From assembly GCF_001458595.1 (NCBI RefSeq), contig NZ_LN890328.1:469791-533790 (forward strand): DNA of 64,000 bases, in the 5' to 3' direction. Numbering within the stretch: the first letter of the stretch is position 1; every line of letters begins with the position of its first letter. The stretch is from Clostridium neonatale. GTDB lineage: Bacteria > Bacillota > Clostridia > Clostridiales > Clostridiaceae. Of the stretch, positions 47,428 to 55,550 are shown piece by piece. The position numbers and the translations under genes are program-made. Below the pieces are notes generated by a model. That model did no database searches and had not been told where the DNA came from. It saw only the letters and a list, made by a program, of their open reading frames with translations.

Positions 47428-48033
47428 ATGGAAAATAAAAATATTAGAACTAAAAAATTAATTCAGACTGCATTACTTGCTGCATTGTGTTTTGTATCAT
47501 TTACATTTCTTCAAATTAAAATTCCATTACCAGGAGGAGATGCATCATCACTGCATATAGGAAATGCGTTTTGTGTGTTAGCATCACTTTTACTCGGAGG
47601 CTTGTATGGTGGACTAGCTGGTGCAATAGGAATGACTATAGCAGATATATTAGATCCAGTATATATTATTGTTGCACCAAAAACATTTTTATTAAAGCTA
47701 TGTATTGGATTAATTACAGGACTTATAGCACATAATTATGCTAAAATAAGTGAAAGCAATGATAAAAAGTATATATTTAAATGGAGTATAATTGCAGCAG
47801 TTGGTGGCTTAGCATTTAATGTAGTTGCAGATCCAGTTGTAGGATACTTTTATAAACAATATATTTTAGGACAGCCGCAGGAAGCAGCTTCTATATTAGC
47901 AAAGCTTAGTACTGTAACTACTTTTGTTAATTCAGTAGTGTCTGTAATATTGGTGGCATTTATATATAATGTTTTAAGACCCATATTAAAAAATTCGGGA
48001 TTATTATTACCAGTTGGAAAAACGAATGAATAA
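47428..48033 (+). CDS. ECF transporter S component (substrate unknown)
   Basis: 201 residues, about six membrane helices. The N-terminal docking helix (IQTALLAALCFVSFTFLQI) and the motif PLPGGDASSLHIGNAFCVLA, then GGLAGAIGMTIADILDPVY, fit S components of the ECF family. Substrate cannot be read. No energising module is adjacent. This is the second orphan S component of the window. AAGGGGG precedes the ATG. Confidence 0.8.
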   Translation: MENKNIRTKKLIQTALLAALCFVSFTFLQIKIPLPGGDASSLHIGNAFCVLASLLLGGLYGGLAGAIGMTIADILDPVYIIVAPKTFLLKLCIGLITGLIAHNYAKISESNDKKYIFKWSIIAAVGGLAFNVVADPVVGYFYKQYILGQPQEAASILAKLSTVTTFVNSVVSVILVAFIYNVLRPILKNSGLLLPVGKTNE

Positions 48034-48051
48034 GATTTTAGTATAAATCAA

Positions 48052-48088
48052 AGAGAGTATTCTAATACTATTGGAATACTCTCTATTT
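48052..48088. terminator. Terminator after the second ECF S-component gene
   Basis: An 11-bp perfect stem AGAGAGTATTC/GAATACTCTCT, 11-nt loop, weak T tail. Confidence 0.65.
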
Positions 48089-48100
48089 AGAAATATATTT

Positions 48101-48394
48101 TCAATGATTAGTTGTACGTTTACATTTAATTCGTGTTATATTAGATATGAAGTTTTTGTATACTAGTTTAAATTTTTTAATAACTATACATAGAAATATT
48201 ATTATAGAAAAATCAATTAATATAAATTCAGATTCTTTAATAATATTTATAGAATGAGAATTGAAATTTAAAAATAATTCATCTATTGATATGACTAATG
48301 AAATAACTACCGTTGGTACAATTAATCCTGTGATTTTTAAAAACTTATATAATTTCTTAAGCAAGAAGCAACAAAATTCTGAGAGCGCATACAT
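48101..48394 (-). CDS. Small two-helix membrane protein
   Basis: 97 residues with two hydrophobic helices (ITGLIVPTVVISLVISIDEL and FILIDFSIIIFLCIVI) and a basic C-terminus. A good AAGGGGG site precedes the ATG. No family recognised. The gene is convergent with the ECF gene. Sequence composition alone could also give this frame by chance, so confidence is moderate. Confidence 0.5.
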   Translation of the reverse strand: MYALSEFCCFLLKKLYKFLKITGLIVPTVVISLVISIDELFLNFNSHSINIIKESEFILIDFSIIIFLCIVIKKFKLVYKNFISNITRIKCKRTTNH

Positions 48395-48593
48395 ATGAAA
48401 TCCCCCTTAATTTTTTATTAAATGCTTTACATTCTTAATTGTATTTGAGTTATTTGTTCTTAGATAAACATTTTACTAATCCCTTTCAAGATAATAGGAT
48501 TTATATAATACATATCTCTATTGTAATTATATTCCATAAAGTTACTTAATACAATAATATTTTAAAATAATTATATTTTTTTATAATTTAAAG

Positions 48594-48601
48594 TTGTCGA
48601 A
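48594..48601 (+). promoter_or_regulatory. Possible Spo0A box
   Basis: TTGTCGAA, 65 nt before the 52-residue gene at 48667. Confidence 0.35.
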
Positions 48602-48666
48602 AAAAAATATATATGATAAACTTCTTAAAGTATAAATTATGATAGAAAAATAAGTAGGGTGAGGAA

Positions 48667-48825
48667 ATGCAAGAAAACATAAGTGATGAACTCTTAGAAG
48701 AATATAAGGAAAGAATAAGAGAAATTAATAGGCAATTAAGATTAGGAAAAATATATACTGATAATTATTTAATTGATGTACTGAATAATGAGAAAAAAGA
48801 ATTAAAAGATAAAATAAAGGCCTAA
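48667..48825 (+). CDS. Small charged helical protein, 52 residues
   Basis: The frame reads MQENISDELLEEYKERIREI and ends KKELKDKIKA: two amphipathic helices, like small DNA- or protein-binding regulators. GGTGAGGA precedes the ATG and a strong terminator follows within 10 nt. A TTGTCGAA site upstream hints at sporulation control. No family recognised. Confidence 0.62.
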   Translation: MQENISDELLEEYKERIREINRQLRLGKIYTDNYLIDVLNNEKKELKDKIKA

Positions 48826-48829
48826 ATAT

Positions 48830-48876
48830 AAGGTATATTAAAATAATAATTAATTATTTTAATATACCTTTTTTAT
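48830..48876. terminator. Terminator after the 52-residue gene
   Basis: An 18-bp perfect stem (48830-48847 with 48853-48870), 5-nt loop, T6 tail. Confidence 0.85.
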
Positions 48877-49137
48877 ATAAGTGCATAGATTATTTTTAAA
48901 AATTAGTTAGTTTGGGACTTGATATTGTAATTTATATATTAAAGAAGTTTAAGCATAGAGATTATAAATAATTTATAGATTTTTTATTGTATTTATTAAA
49001 ATAAATTATTTATAGACCATGGAATAATTAGTTGATTTGTTGGAAAATAAATATTAATTCTAGTTATTGCAAACAAAATAAAAAAGCCGTACTACAAGGG
49101 GCTACACCCAAGCAATACAGCGATTTGATAAAAATAA
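48877..49137. other. Non-coding stretch before the tRNA-Leu gene
   Basis: AT-rich and without a credible gene. At 49081-49110 a short AGCC/GGCT hairpin on the minus strand, followed by T6, may terminate the tRNA transcript. Confidence 0.35.
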
Positions 49138-49224
49138 TGGTGCCGGTGACCGGGGTCGAACCGGTACGGTATCGCTACCACTGGATTTTGAGTCCAGCAC
49201 GTCTGCCAATTCCATCACACCGGC
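49138..49224 (-). tRNA. tRNA-Leu, anticodon CAA
   Basis: 87 nt including an encoded CCA. The acceptor arms GCCGGTG/CACCGGC pair perfectly. The anticodon stem CTGGA/TCCAG encloses the loop CTCAAAA, with anticodon CAA, which reads UUG. There is a long variable arm (class II) with TGGTAGCGATACCG, and the T loop GGTTCGACCCC. A D loop with GGAATTGGCAGACG fits leucine. Confidence 0.95.
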
Positions 49225-49505
49225 ATGCACCAACAAAAAATATTCTAGCATGAATAAAAAAATAATTCAAGCATAAAATTATTTTTTTTATAATTTATTT
49301 ATAAATAGAAAAATTTAGAGATAAATTATTGAATAAATTTACATGTAATAACGCATCTTATGCATTAAAAGAAATAAAAAAATCTAACTAGGTTTATATA
49401 TTTTACTAATTAATCAGAAAATATTATGCGAGAATTTAAAGAAAATCTCAAATTGGATTAAAAATTTATATTAATTTCACTTTTTGAGTACATTTTTAAA
49501 ATTAA

Positions 49506-49628
49506 AGGTTGTGACAAGCAAAATGATTTGCTATTATAGAAATAGGGGGAACGACCCTAGCGGGTCGGATTATGCCCAATAGTATATAACTATTAAACAG
49601 GTTGTGCAGTTCAATAGTTATTATCATC
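49506..49628 (+). ncRNA. Structured leader RNA of the scaffold-GGGtGRT operon, unknown class
   Basis: The 120 nt before the ribosome site contain ordered, GC-rich pieces unlike the AT-rich surroundings: hairpin AGCAAA-ATGA-TTTGCT (49518-49533), CTATT/AATAG (49531-49535 with 49578-49582) enclosing CGACCC-TAGC-GGGTCG (49552-49567), possible GGG/CCC outer pairs, and AACTATT...AATAGTT (49589-49619). I cannot match it to a riboswitch class I know. There is no open frame in it. Confidence 0.5.
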
Positions 49629-49653
49629 TATTAATTAGGGAGGAGCAAATTAT

Positions 49654-50346
49654 ATGATGTATTCAAAAGAAGTTGAAGAAATGTGCGTAGTTGCTAAAGG
49701 TCCTAATCATGGACCAGCACCAATTCCTGCAGAAGGAAAATGGGTACAATCAAAAGAAGTAACTGATATATCAGGTTTAACACATGGTATAGGTTGGTGT
49801 GCACCACAACAAGGAGCTTGTAAATTAACATTAAACGTTAAAGAAGGTATAATCCAAGAAGCATTAGTTGAAACAATTGGATGTTCAGGAATGACTCATT
49901 CAGCTGCTATGGCTTCAGAAATATTACCAGGAAAGACTATCTTAGAAGCATTAAACACAGACTTAGTTTGTGATGCTATAAACACTGCTATGAGAGAATT
50001 ATTCTTACAAATAGTTTATGGAAGAACTCAAACAGCGTTCTCTGAAGGTGGATTACCAATAGGAGCAGGTCTTGAAGATTTAGGAAAAGGATTAAGATCT
50101 CAAGTTGGTACTATGTACGGAACTTTAGCTAAAGGACCTAGATACTTAGAAATGGCTGAAGGTTATGTTACAGATGTAGCTTTAGATGAAGATAAAGAAA
50201 TAATAGGTTACAAATTCGTTAACTTAGGAAAAATGATGGAAAGCATTGCTAAAGGTGTAGATGCTAACGAAGCATTAGAAGCTGCTAGAGGTCAATACGG
50301 AAGAGTTGCTGACGCTGCTGAATTAATCGATCCAAGACATAAATAA
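49654..50346 (+). CDS. NifU-like iron-sulfur cluster assembly scaffold protein
   Basis: 230 residues. The IscU/NifU-type cysteines appear in GWCAPQQGACKLTLNV near 48-60, TIGCSGMTHSAAM near 75 and DLVCDAINTAM near 110. This clostridial version is longer than IscU (about 130) and is always paired, as far as I recall, with a GGGtGRT protein. It should hold or transfer Fe-S clusters; the client is unknown. Codons end in C or match abundant tRNAs, suggesting very high expression. GGGAGGAG precedes the ATG. The structured leader lies in its 5' UTR. Confidence 0.8.
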   Translation: MMYSKEVEEMCVVAKGPNHGPAPIPAEGKWVQSKEVTDISGLTHGIGWCAPQQGACKLTLNVKEGIIQEALVETIGCSGMTHSAAMASEILPGKTILEALNTDLVCDAINTAMRELFLQIVYGRTQTAFSEGGLPIGAGLEDLGKGLRSQVGTMYGTLAKGPRYLEMAEGYVTDVALDEDKEIIGYKFVNLGKMMESIAKGVDANEALEAARGQYGRVADAAELIDPRHK

Positions 50347-50371
50347 TTATTTGTAAAGGAGGAATTTTAAA

Positions 50372-51373
50372 ATGGCATTATTTGAAAGTTATGAAAGAAG
50401 AATTAATCAAATCACTCCTGTATTAGAAAAATACGGAATGAAGACTCTAGAAGATGCAAAGGCAGTTTGTGCTGAAAAAGGTGTTGATCCTTACACAATC
50501 GCTAAAGAAACTCAACCAATCGCATTTGAAAATGCTGGATGGGCTTACACTTTAGGTGCTGCTATAGCTATAAAGAAAGGTTGCACAAAGGCTGCAGATG
50601 CTGCTGAAGCAATCGGAGAAGGATTACAAGCATTCTGTATCCCAGGATCAGTTGCTGATGATAGAAAAGTTGGTTTAGGACACGGAAACTTAGGAGCTAT
50701 GCTTTTAAGAGAAGAAACTAAATGTTTCGCATTCTTAGCAGGACACGAATCTTTCGCTGCTGCTGAAGGTGCTATTAAAATAGCTGAAAAAGCTAACAGA
50801 GTTAGAAAAGAACCATTAAGAGTTATATTAAATGGTTTAGGTAAAGATGCTGCATTCATAATCTCAAGAATCAACGGATTTACTTACGTTCAAACTCAAT
50901 TTGACTACTACACTGGAGAAGTTAAAGTAGTTAAAGAAAAAGCATACTCAAACGGAGAAAGAGCTAAAGTAAGATGTTACGGTGCTGACGACGTTAGAGA
51001 AGGTGTTGCTATCATGCATATGGAAGGTGTTGATGTATCAATCACTGGTAACTCAACTAACCCAACAAGATTCCAACATCCAGTTGCAGGAACATACAAG
51101 AAAGAATGTGTTGAACAAGGTAAGAAATACTTCTCAGTAGCATCAGGTGGTGGTACAGGAAGAACTCTTCATCCAGATAACATGGCAGCAGGTCCAGCTT
51201 CTTACGGTATGACAGATACTATGGGAAGAATGCACTCAGATGCACAATTCGCAGGTTCTTCATCAGTTCCAGCTCACGTTGAAATGATGGGGCTTATCGG
51301 AATGGGTAACAACCCAATGGTAGGAGCTACTGTTGCTGTTGCTGTTGCTGTAGAAGAAGCAATGAACAAATAG
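50372..51373 (+). CDS. GGGtGRT protein
   Basis: 333 residues, named for its motif SGGGTGRTLHPDNMA near 253-265. Alternating Ala/Gly-rich helices (AGWAYTLGAAIAIKKGC; TVAVAVAVEEAMNK at the end) and conserved CFAFLAGHESFAAAEG and KVRCYGADDVREGV. The biochemical role is not established; its constant partner is the NifU-like scaffold just upstream, 25 nt away. The extreme codon bias (AAC, TTC, GAC, TAC) points to abundant protein. No membrane segment. Confidence 0.85.
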   Translation: MALFESYERRINQITPVLEKYGMKTLEDAKAVCAEKGVDPYTIAKETQPIAFENAGWAYTLGAAIAIKKGCTKAADAAEAIGEGLQAFCIPGSVADDRKVGLGHGNLGAMLLREETKCFAFLAGHESFAAAEGAIKIAEKANRVRKEPLRVILNGLGKDAAFIISRINGFTYVQTQFDYYTGEVKVVKEKAYSNGERAKVRCYGADDVREGVAIMHMEGVDVSITGNSTNPTRFQHPVAGTYKKECVEQGKKYFSVASGGGTGRTLHPDNMAAGPASYGMTDTMGRMHSDAQFAGSSSVPAHVEMMGLIGMGNNPMVGATVAVAVAVEEAMNK

Positions 51374-51426
51374 GCTAAGTTTCTAGCTTTACAGTATTTT
51401 TGATAAATAAATAATCGGATTTTTAT

Positions 51427-51486
51427 ATAGTACACATCATATTTTAAGATAAATTTTATTTTATATATGACGTGTGCTATTTTTTA
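51427..51486 (+). terminator. Terminator of the scaffold-GGGtGRT operon
   Basis: A 16-bp stem with one wobble and one mismatch (51427-51442 with 51465-51480), 22-nt loop and T6 tail. Confidence 0.75.
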
Positions 51487-51912
51487 TTTATTATTAGCAT
51501 TTTTAGTTTTTGTAGCATAAATTAAGAATATGATTTAAAAAACAAATTATACACTGTTTAAATATAACTGTTAAATTAGTAATATTTGAATTGTTTTTTA
51601 TGTTATTTTCAGTTATAGATTATTCGATAGAACGTATAGAAGAAATAATATTAGACGTAGTTTTATACTGTAGTTAGAATAAAGAATAAAAGTTTGGAAT
51701 TATATTAATTGGATTAAGGGAGACAACTATTAATTTAGTTATCTCCCTTTTAGGTGGTATTTATTATGATATTACAATTATAGACTATTATCTTGAAATT
51801 TATTCATATATAAAATAGGATAAAAATAAAGAAATTATATATTATTTTATAGACTTTTTTTGTAACAAAATTATTTTTCTATACTCTAATTTAATAGGAA
51901 GGGGGATATGGA
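51487..51912. other. Non-coding gap before the ECF sigma factor gene
   Basis: Contains a second hairpin with no gene before it (51716-51749). Near the 3' end, TGTAAC (51861-51866) and CTATACT (51879-51885) are 12 nt apart, a layout closer to an ECF-type autoregulated promoter than to sigma-A. Confidence 0.4.
51716..51753 (+). terminator. Orphan terminator-like hairpin
   Basis: A 14-bp stem (AAGGGAGACAACTA with TAGTTATCTCCCTT, one mismatch) and T-rich tail. No coding region ends before it, so a short untranslated RNA upstream is possible. Confidence 0.5.
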
Positions 51913-52404
51913 ATGAGGAGGCATGATGAAGTAGAAGAGATTTATTATACATATTCAGATGATGTTTATTATTATCTACTTTCAATGACACGTAATGAAG
52001 TTATTGCAGAAGATATGCTTCAAGCTACTTTTTTACAAGTTATGAATGGCATAGCTACATTCAGAGGAAGATGCTCACTGAAGACATGGATTTTTACAAT
52101 TGCCAGACATGAATATTTTCATTGGACTAAAAAGAATCCACCGATGTTACAGTTAGATGAAGAAGTTCCACTTCATGATAAAATGATAGATAGCTATGAA
52201 AAGCGTGAACAGGTAAGCAAGATTCTTAAATATATAGATAATTTAGAAGAGCCGCATAGATCTTTGATGGTTTTTAGATTAATAAATGATCTTACATTTA
52301 GAGAAATTGCAATTATACTTGGTAAGACAGAGAGCTGGGCAAGAGTTACTTTTATGAGGGATAAACATAAACTTCTAGAAGATTTGAAGGAGGAATTAGA
52401 ATGA
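51913..52404 (+). CDS. ECF-type RNA polymerase sigma factor
   Basis: 163 residues. Region 2 (YYTYSDDVYYYLLSMTRNEVIAED, then TFLQVMNGIATFRGR and TWIFTIARH) binds the -10 element and core enzyme. Region 4 (LEEPHRSLMVFRLINDLTFREI, then TESWARVTFMRDKHKLLEDL) reads the -35. Regions 1 and 3 are missing, as in ECF factors. AGGGGG precedes the ATG. The stop overlaps the ATG of the next gene, its cognate anti-sigma factor. The signal is unknown. Confidence 0.92.
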   Translation: MRRHDEVEEIYYTYSDDVYYYLLSMTRNEVIAEDMLQATFLQVMNGIATFRGRCSLKTWIFTIARHEYFHWTKKNPPMLQLDEEVPLHDKMIDSYEKREQVSKILKYIDNLEEPHRSLMVFRLINDLTFREIAIILGKTESWARVTFMRDKHKLLEDLKEELE

Positions 52405-52916
52405 AAGAATTAGAATGCTATGTAATACGTGACTTGCTTCCTAATTATATAGAAGGTCTTACATGTGAAGAAACCAATGATTTAATAGTAGACCACTTAA
52501 AATCATGTGGTGAATGTAGAAAATTGTGTGAAAGTTATAAAACTGAACTTAAGATACCGGTAGAGAAACCAAATACAGATGATAAAAAGATAATTAAGGG
52601 AATGAGATTTAAATTTTTATGGTATTTATTTTGGCCAATGTTTTATGGTGCAACATTACAGTTTAGAGAAGAAGGTTCATTAGAATTTCTAATAACGGCA
52701 TTATTAATAACAGGTTTTGCACTGTGGCAGGCACCAGTATTAGATTTTGACTTTGATATAGATGATACAAAGAAAAGCTTTTATGAAAGAGAAGAAAGAA
52801 ATATTAATTCTGGAAATGGATCTTTTTTTACTCAAGGGCTTTTCTGGTTAATTCCAATAATAATACCTATCTTATTTAAAGCTATACCTATTTTAATTTC
52901 ATATTTTAATTCGTAA
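52401..52916 (+). CDS. Membrane anti-sigma factor with zinc-finger domain
   Basis: 171 residues. The N-terminal anti-sigma domain has LPNYIEGLTCEETNDLIVDH then LKSCGECRKLC, giving the HxxxCxxC zinc motif of ZAS factors. Three hydrophobic segments follow (FLWYLFWPMFYGATL, FLITALLITGFALWQA, GLFWLIPIIIPILFKAIPIL), so it spans the membrane and should hold the sigma factor inactive until a surface signal arrives. The 4-bp ATGA overlap with the sigma gene supports the pairing. Confidence 0.88.
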   Translation: MKELECYVIRDLLPNYIEGLTCEETNDLIVDHLKSCGECRKLCESYKTELKIPVEKPNTDDKKIIKGMRFKFLWYLFWPMFYGATLQFREEGSLEFLITALLITGFALWQAPVLDFDFDIDDTKKSFYEREERNINSGNGSFFTQGLFWLIPIIIPILFKAIPILISYFNS

Positions 52917-52932
52917 GGAAGTTATTTCTATA

Positions 52933-52973
52933 GGAACAATGCATTTCTTTATAGGAACATTGTTTCTTTTTTG
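52933..52973 (+). terminator. Terminator after the sigma/anti-sigma pair
   Basis: A 9-bp stem GGAACAATG/CATTGTTTC (one wobble), 16-nt loop and T6 tail. Confidence 0.65.
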
Positions 52974-53024
52974 ATAGAATTAAAAGAGTGAGTTAAAAAT
53001 ATAAGTTTAAAAAGGAAGAGAAAT

Positions 53025-54236
53025 ATGAAAAAAATAATTAAGCTGTTACATCCAAGTTATCTTGATGAATTTAAATGTATAGGTGGAGAATGTGAAGATA
53101 ACTGCTGTGTTGGATGGGATGTGGACATAGATAAAATTACTTTTAAGCAATATAGTGAAATTGATGATAATGAAATAAAAGTAGTTATTAAAGATAATGT
53201 TTTTGAAAATAGAAATTGTACAAACGAGAATGCTGATTATGGTAAAGTTAAATTAAATAAGGAAAAGAGATGCCCCTTCCTAAATGATAAAAATTATTGT
53301 AATATACAATGTAAATTAGGAGAAAATTACCTTTCTAAAGTGTGTACATCTTTTCCAAGAATAATTAATAAAATAGATGATCAATATGAAATGTCTCTTG
53401 ATGTAGCGTGTCCAGAAGCAGCTAGACTTATTCTTTCAAAGGAGGAAGGATTAGAGCTTGCTGAAAGTGAAAAAATATTTAATAAATATATTATAAATGA
53501 TGAAATAGAAACAAATTTAGACGAAGAATCATGGCTAAATTACTTCAAAGAAATTAGAGGATTCAGTATTAAAATAATAAAAGATAGAAATTTTACTTTA
53601 AGTGAAAGGCTTTATATATTAGGTGATTTTATAGAAAATTTAGAGTATGTTGATTATGAAACTGATGATGTGAATGAATTTATAAAGGAATATGATGTGG
53701 CTTTAGCAAGGAATTCATATAAAAAAGATAATCTTAATTATATTTTCCAAGTATCATTTCTAAATAATATGATTAAATCTCTAGATATTGTTAATGAAAT
53801 TGATAGTGAAACATTTAAAAGATATACAAGACAAGTTTTGAATGGAATAAATGCTAAGGATAATTATGATATAGAAAAAAATGCAGATAAATATATATAT
53901 GAATTTGAGTATTATATTGAAAAGTATGTAAATGAAAATGACTATATTTTTGAAAATTACTTAGTTAATTTTATGTATAATAATTTATTTCCTTTTTCAG
54001 AAGGTGAATATATGTTTGACGCGTATATTATGCTATTAATAAGATATTCTCTAATGAGATTTTATTTAATAGGTATGCATTTAGATAACCAAATAGATTC
54101 AAGAGAAAATATAATCAAATTTATTCAGGTATTTGCTAAAGCAATAGAACATGATAAAAATTATTTAGAGGAAATATTAGAATATATAAAGGAAAATGAG
54201 TTTGATAATATGGAATTTGCAAGTATGATTTTATAA
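53025..54236 (+). CDS. Flagellin lysine-N-methylase-like protein (FliB family)
   Basis: 403 residues. The Cys pattern CIGGECEDNCCVGWDVDID near 18-36, CPFLNDKNYCNIQ near 84, KVCTSFPRI near 105 and LDVACPEAARLI near 125 is the metal-cluster region of the FliB family, which N-methylates lysines of flagellin. The rest is helical. No flagellar gene lies in this window, so the target may be encoded elsewhere or differ. The number and spacing of Cys suggest an Fe-S cluster. AAGGAAGAG precedes the ATG. Confidence 0.85.
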   Translation: MKKIIKLLHPSYLDEFKCIGGECEDNCCVGWDVDIDKITFKQYSEIDDNEIKVVIKDNVFENRNCTNENADYGKVKLNKEKRCPFLNDKNYCNIQCKLGENYLSKVCTSFPRIINKIDDQYEMSLDVACPEAARLILSKEEGLELAESEKIFNKYIINDEIETNLDEESWLNYFKEIRGFSIKIIKDRNFTLSERLYILGDFIENLEYVDYETDDVNEFIKEYDVALARNSYKKDNLNYIFQVSFLNNMIKSLDIVNEIDSETFKRYTRQVLNGINAKDNYDIEKNADKYIYEFEYYIEKYVNENDYIFENYLVNFMYNNLFPFSEGEYMFDAYIMLLIRYSLMRFYLIGMHLDNQIDSRENIIKFIQVFAKAIEHDKNYLEEILEYIKENEFDNMEFASMIL

Positions 54237-54406
54237 TATAAAGGATATAAAAGCATGGAAGAAATATTTGACTTAAATCCTAGTTTTATCATTGTTATAA
54301 AGTAATTAATAAGTTAGACATATTATTTCATTAATTGTATAATATTAATGATTTATGTATTAATTTGTTAAAATGTGATGTATTAAATGTAGAATGAGGT
54401 GTAGCA

Positions 54407-54601
54407 ATGGTTAAAATTATTATGGATAGCGGAAAAGAGTATAATGTTGAAGAGGAAAATATAGAAAGAATTTTATATGAGAATTCATCTGGATTAGGGT
54501 TCTCTGAGATGAAGCTTAGAACTGGATTAGTTAAGATACCAAACCAATCAATAACAATAAGCCCGCAACATATATCATCGATTGAAAAAGTGGACAGATA
54601 A
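54407..54601 (+). CDS. Small hypothetical protein, 64 residues
   Basis: MVKIIMDSGKEYNVEEENIE opens an all-beta-looking protein with NQSITISPQHISSIEK near the end. No family recognised. A good site (GAGGTG) precedes the ATG. The composition resembles small clostridial or phage beta proteins. It stands alone on the same strand as its neighbours. Confidence 0.62.
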   Translation: MVKIIMDSGKEYNVEEENIERILYENSSGLGFSEMKLRTGLVKIPNQSITISPQHISSIEKVDR

Positions 54602-54694
54602 AGTATTTATTGTAATTCCTTATTACATAAGTATATAATTTAATAAACCAATATATTATTAGCAAAATATTAATGTAAGAAGGAAGAAGACAAT

Positions 54695-55306
54695 ATGGAT
54701 AAGATTAATTTTGAAAACTTAAGTGGAGAAGAGATTTGGGAAAAACTTTATAATAAAGAGCTTACTTGTAAGAAGAATATTCTAGAATATATAGAGATGA
54801 CTAGAATTCTTATAAAAGAACAGGTGGAAGTATACCAAATAGAATCTACATATAATTTTATTTATAGAAGTATAGATAAGATGTCTGATAAAGTGAAACC
54901 TAATACTATCATGTTTCTTCAAAATAAGTTAAAAGCACAACTTGGAAAATACGTTTCAGTAAAGGATCCTAAGATACAAAGTACATTCCTGGAATTTTTC
55001 AAAGAAGCATATCCAAAGGGTGAAAGAAGAAAAGATTTTACTTGGGTTCTTATAGATATAAATAACATATCAGAAGAACAAATATGGCATACTTTAACTT
55101 ATATAAATAGGGAATGTTTAGAAGGCTTTATTTTAGATGATGACGAAATAAATGATATAATAGAAATGATTGAAAAATTAATAAGTAAAAATGATATAAA
55201 ATATATTAATGATGTCAGAAGTTTAGAAATATTAAATAACATTTTAAACATAAAAATAGTTAAAGAAAAAGATAAATATAAAGTGAAAAGAATGCAAGAA
55301 CAATAG
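54695..55306 (+). CDS. Helical hypothetical protein, 203 residues
   Basis: All-alpha: NLSGEEIWEKLYNKELTCKK, YIEMTRILIKEQVEVYQIES, and FKEAYPKGERRKDFTWVLID near 95-115. ARM- or TPR-like helix pairs are possible. No signal peptide or catalytic motif. No family recognised. AAGGAAGAAG precedes the ATG; a strong terminator follows. Confidence 0.65.
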   Translation: MDKINFENLSGEEIWEKLYNKELTCKKNILEYIEMTRILIKEQVEVYQIESTYNFIYRSIDKMSDKVKPNTIMFLQNKLKAQLGKYVSVKDPKIQSTFLEFFKEAYPKGERRKDFTWVLIDINNISEEQIWHTLTYINRECLEGFILDDDEINDIIEMIEKLISKNDIKYINDVRSLEILNNILNIKIVKEKDKYKVKRMQEQ

Positions 55307-55391
55307 ATATTTTTATGAGATTTAAAACTCAGAGTAAAATATATTTTATTGGTGATATATCATATGCAATAGTGATAATATTAATAAATAC

Positions 55392-55434
55392 AAAATCCAA
55401 CTTTAAGCTGATTTCAGAAAAAGTTGGATTTTAT
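55392..55434. terminator. Terminator after the 203-residue gene
   Basis: A 13-bp perfect stem AAAATCCAACTTT/AAAGTTGGATTTT, 15-nt loop. Confidence 0.8.
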
Positions 55435-55550
55435 TTATGTAAAAAAGGTTTATTAATAATAAAGAGAATCCTAACTACATAATATTATAATATACAATTT
55501 AAATTTACAGCTTTTAATATGTATTTAAATGTTATGGGGGAGGAATTGTT

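Noticed and set aside
49138..49224. tRNA-adjacent integration site of a mobile element
   Set aside because: No integrase and no repeated tRNA end were seen near the gene.
49032..49253. Open reading frame across the tRNA-Leu gene
   Set aside because: It is the reverse complement of a complete tRNA; the coding potential is accidental.
49506..49628. TPP, guanidine, fluoride, c-di-GMP or preQ1 riboswitch
   Set aside because: The conserved cores of these classes that I can recall were not found; left as unassigned.
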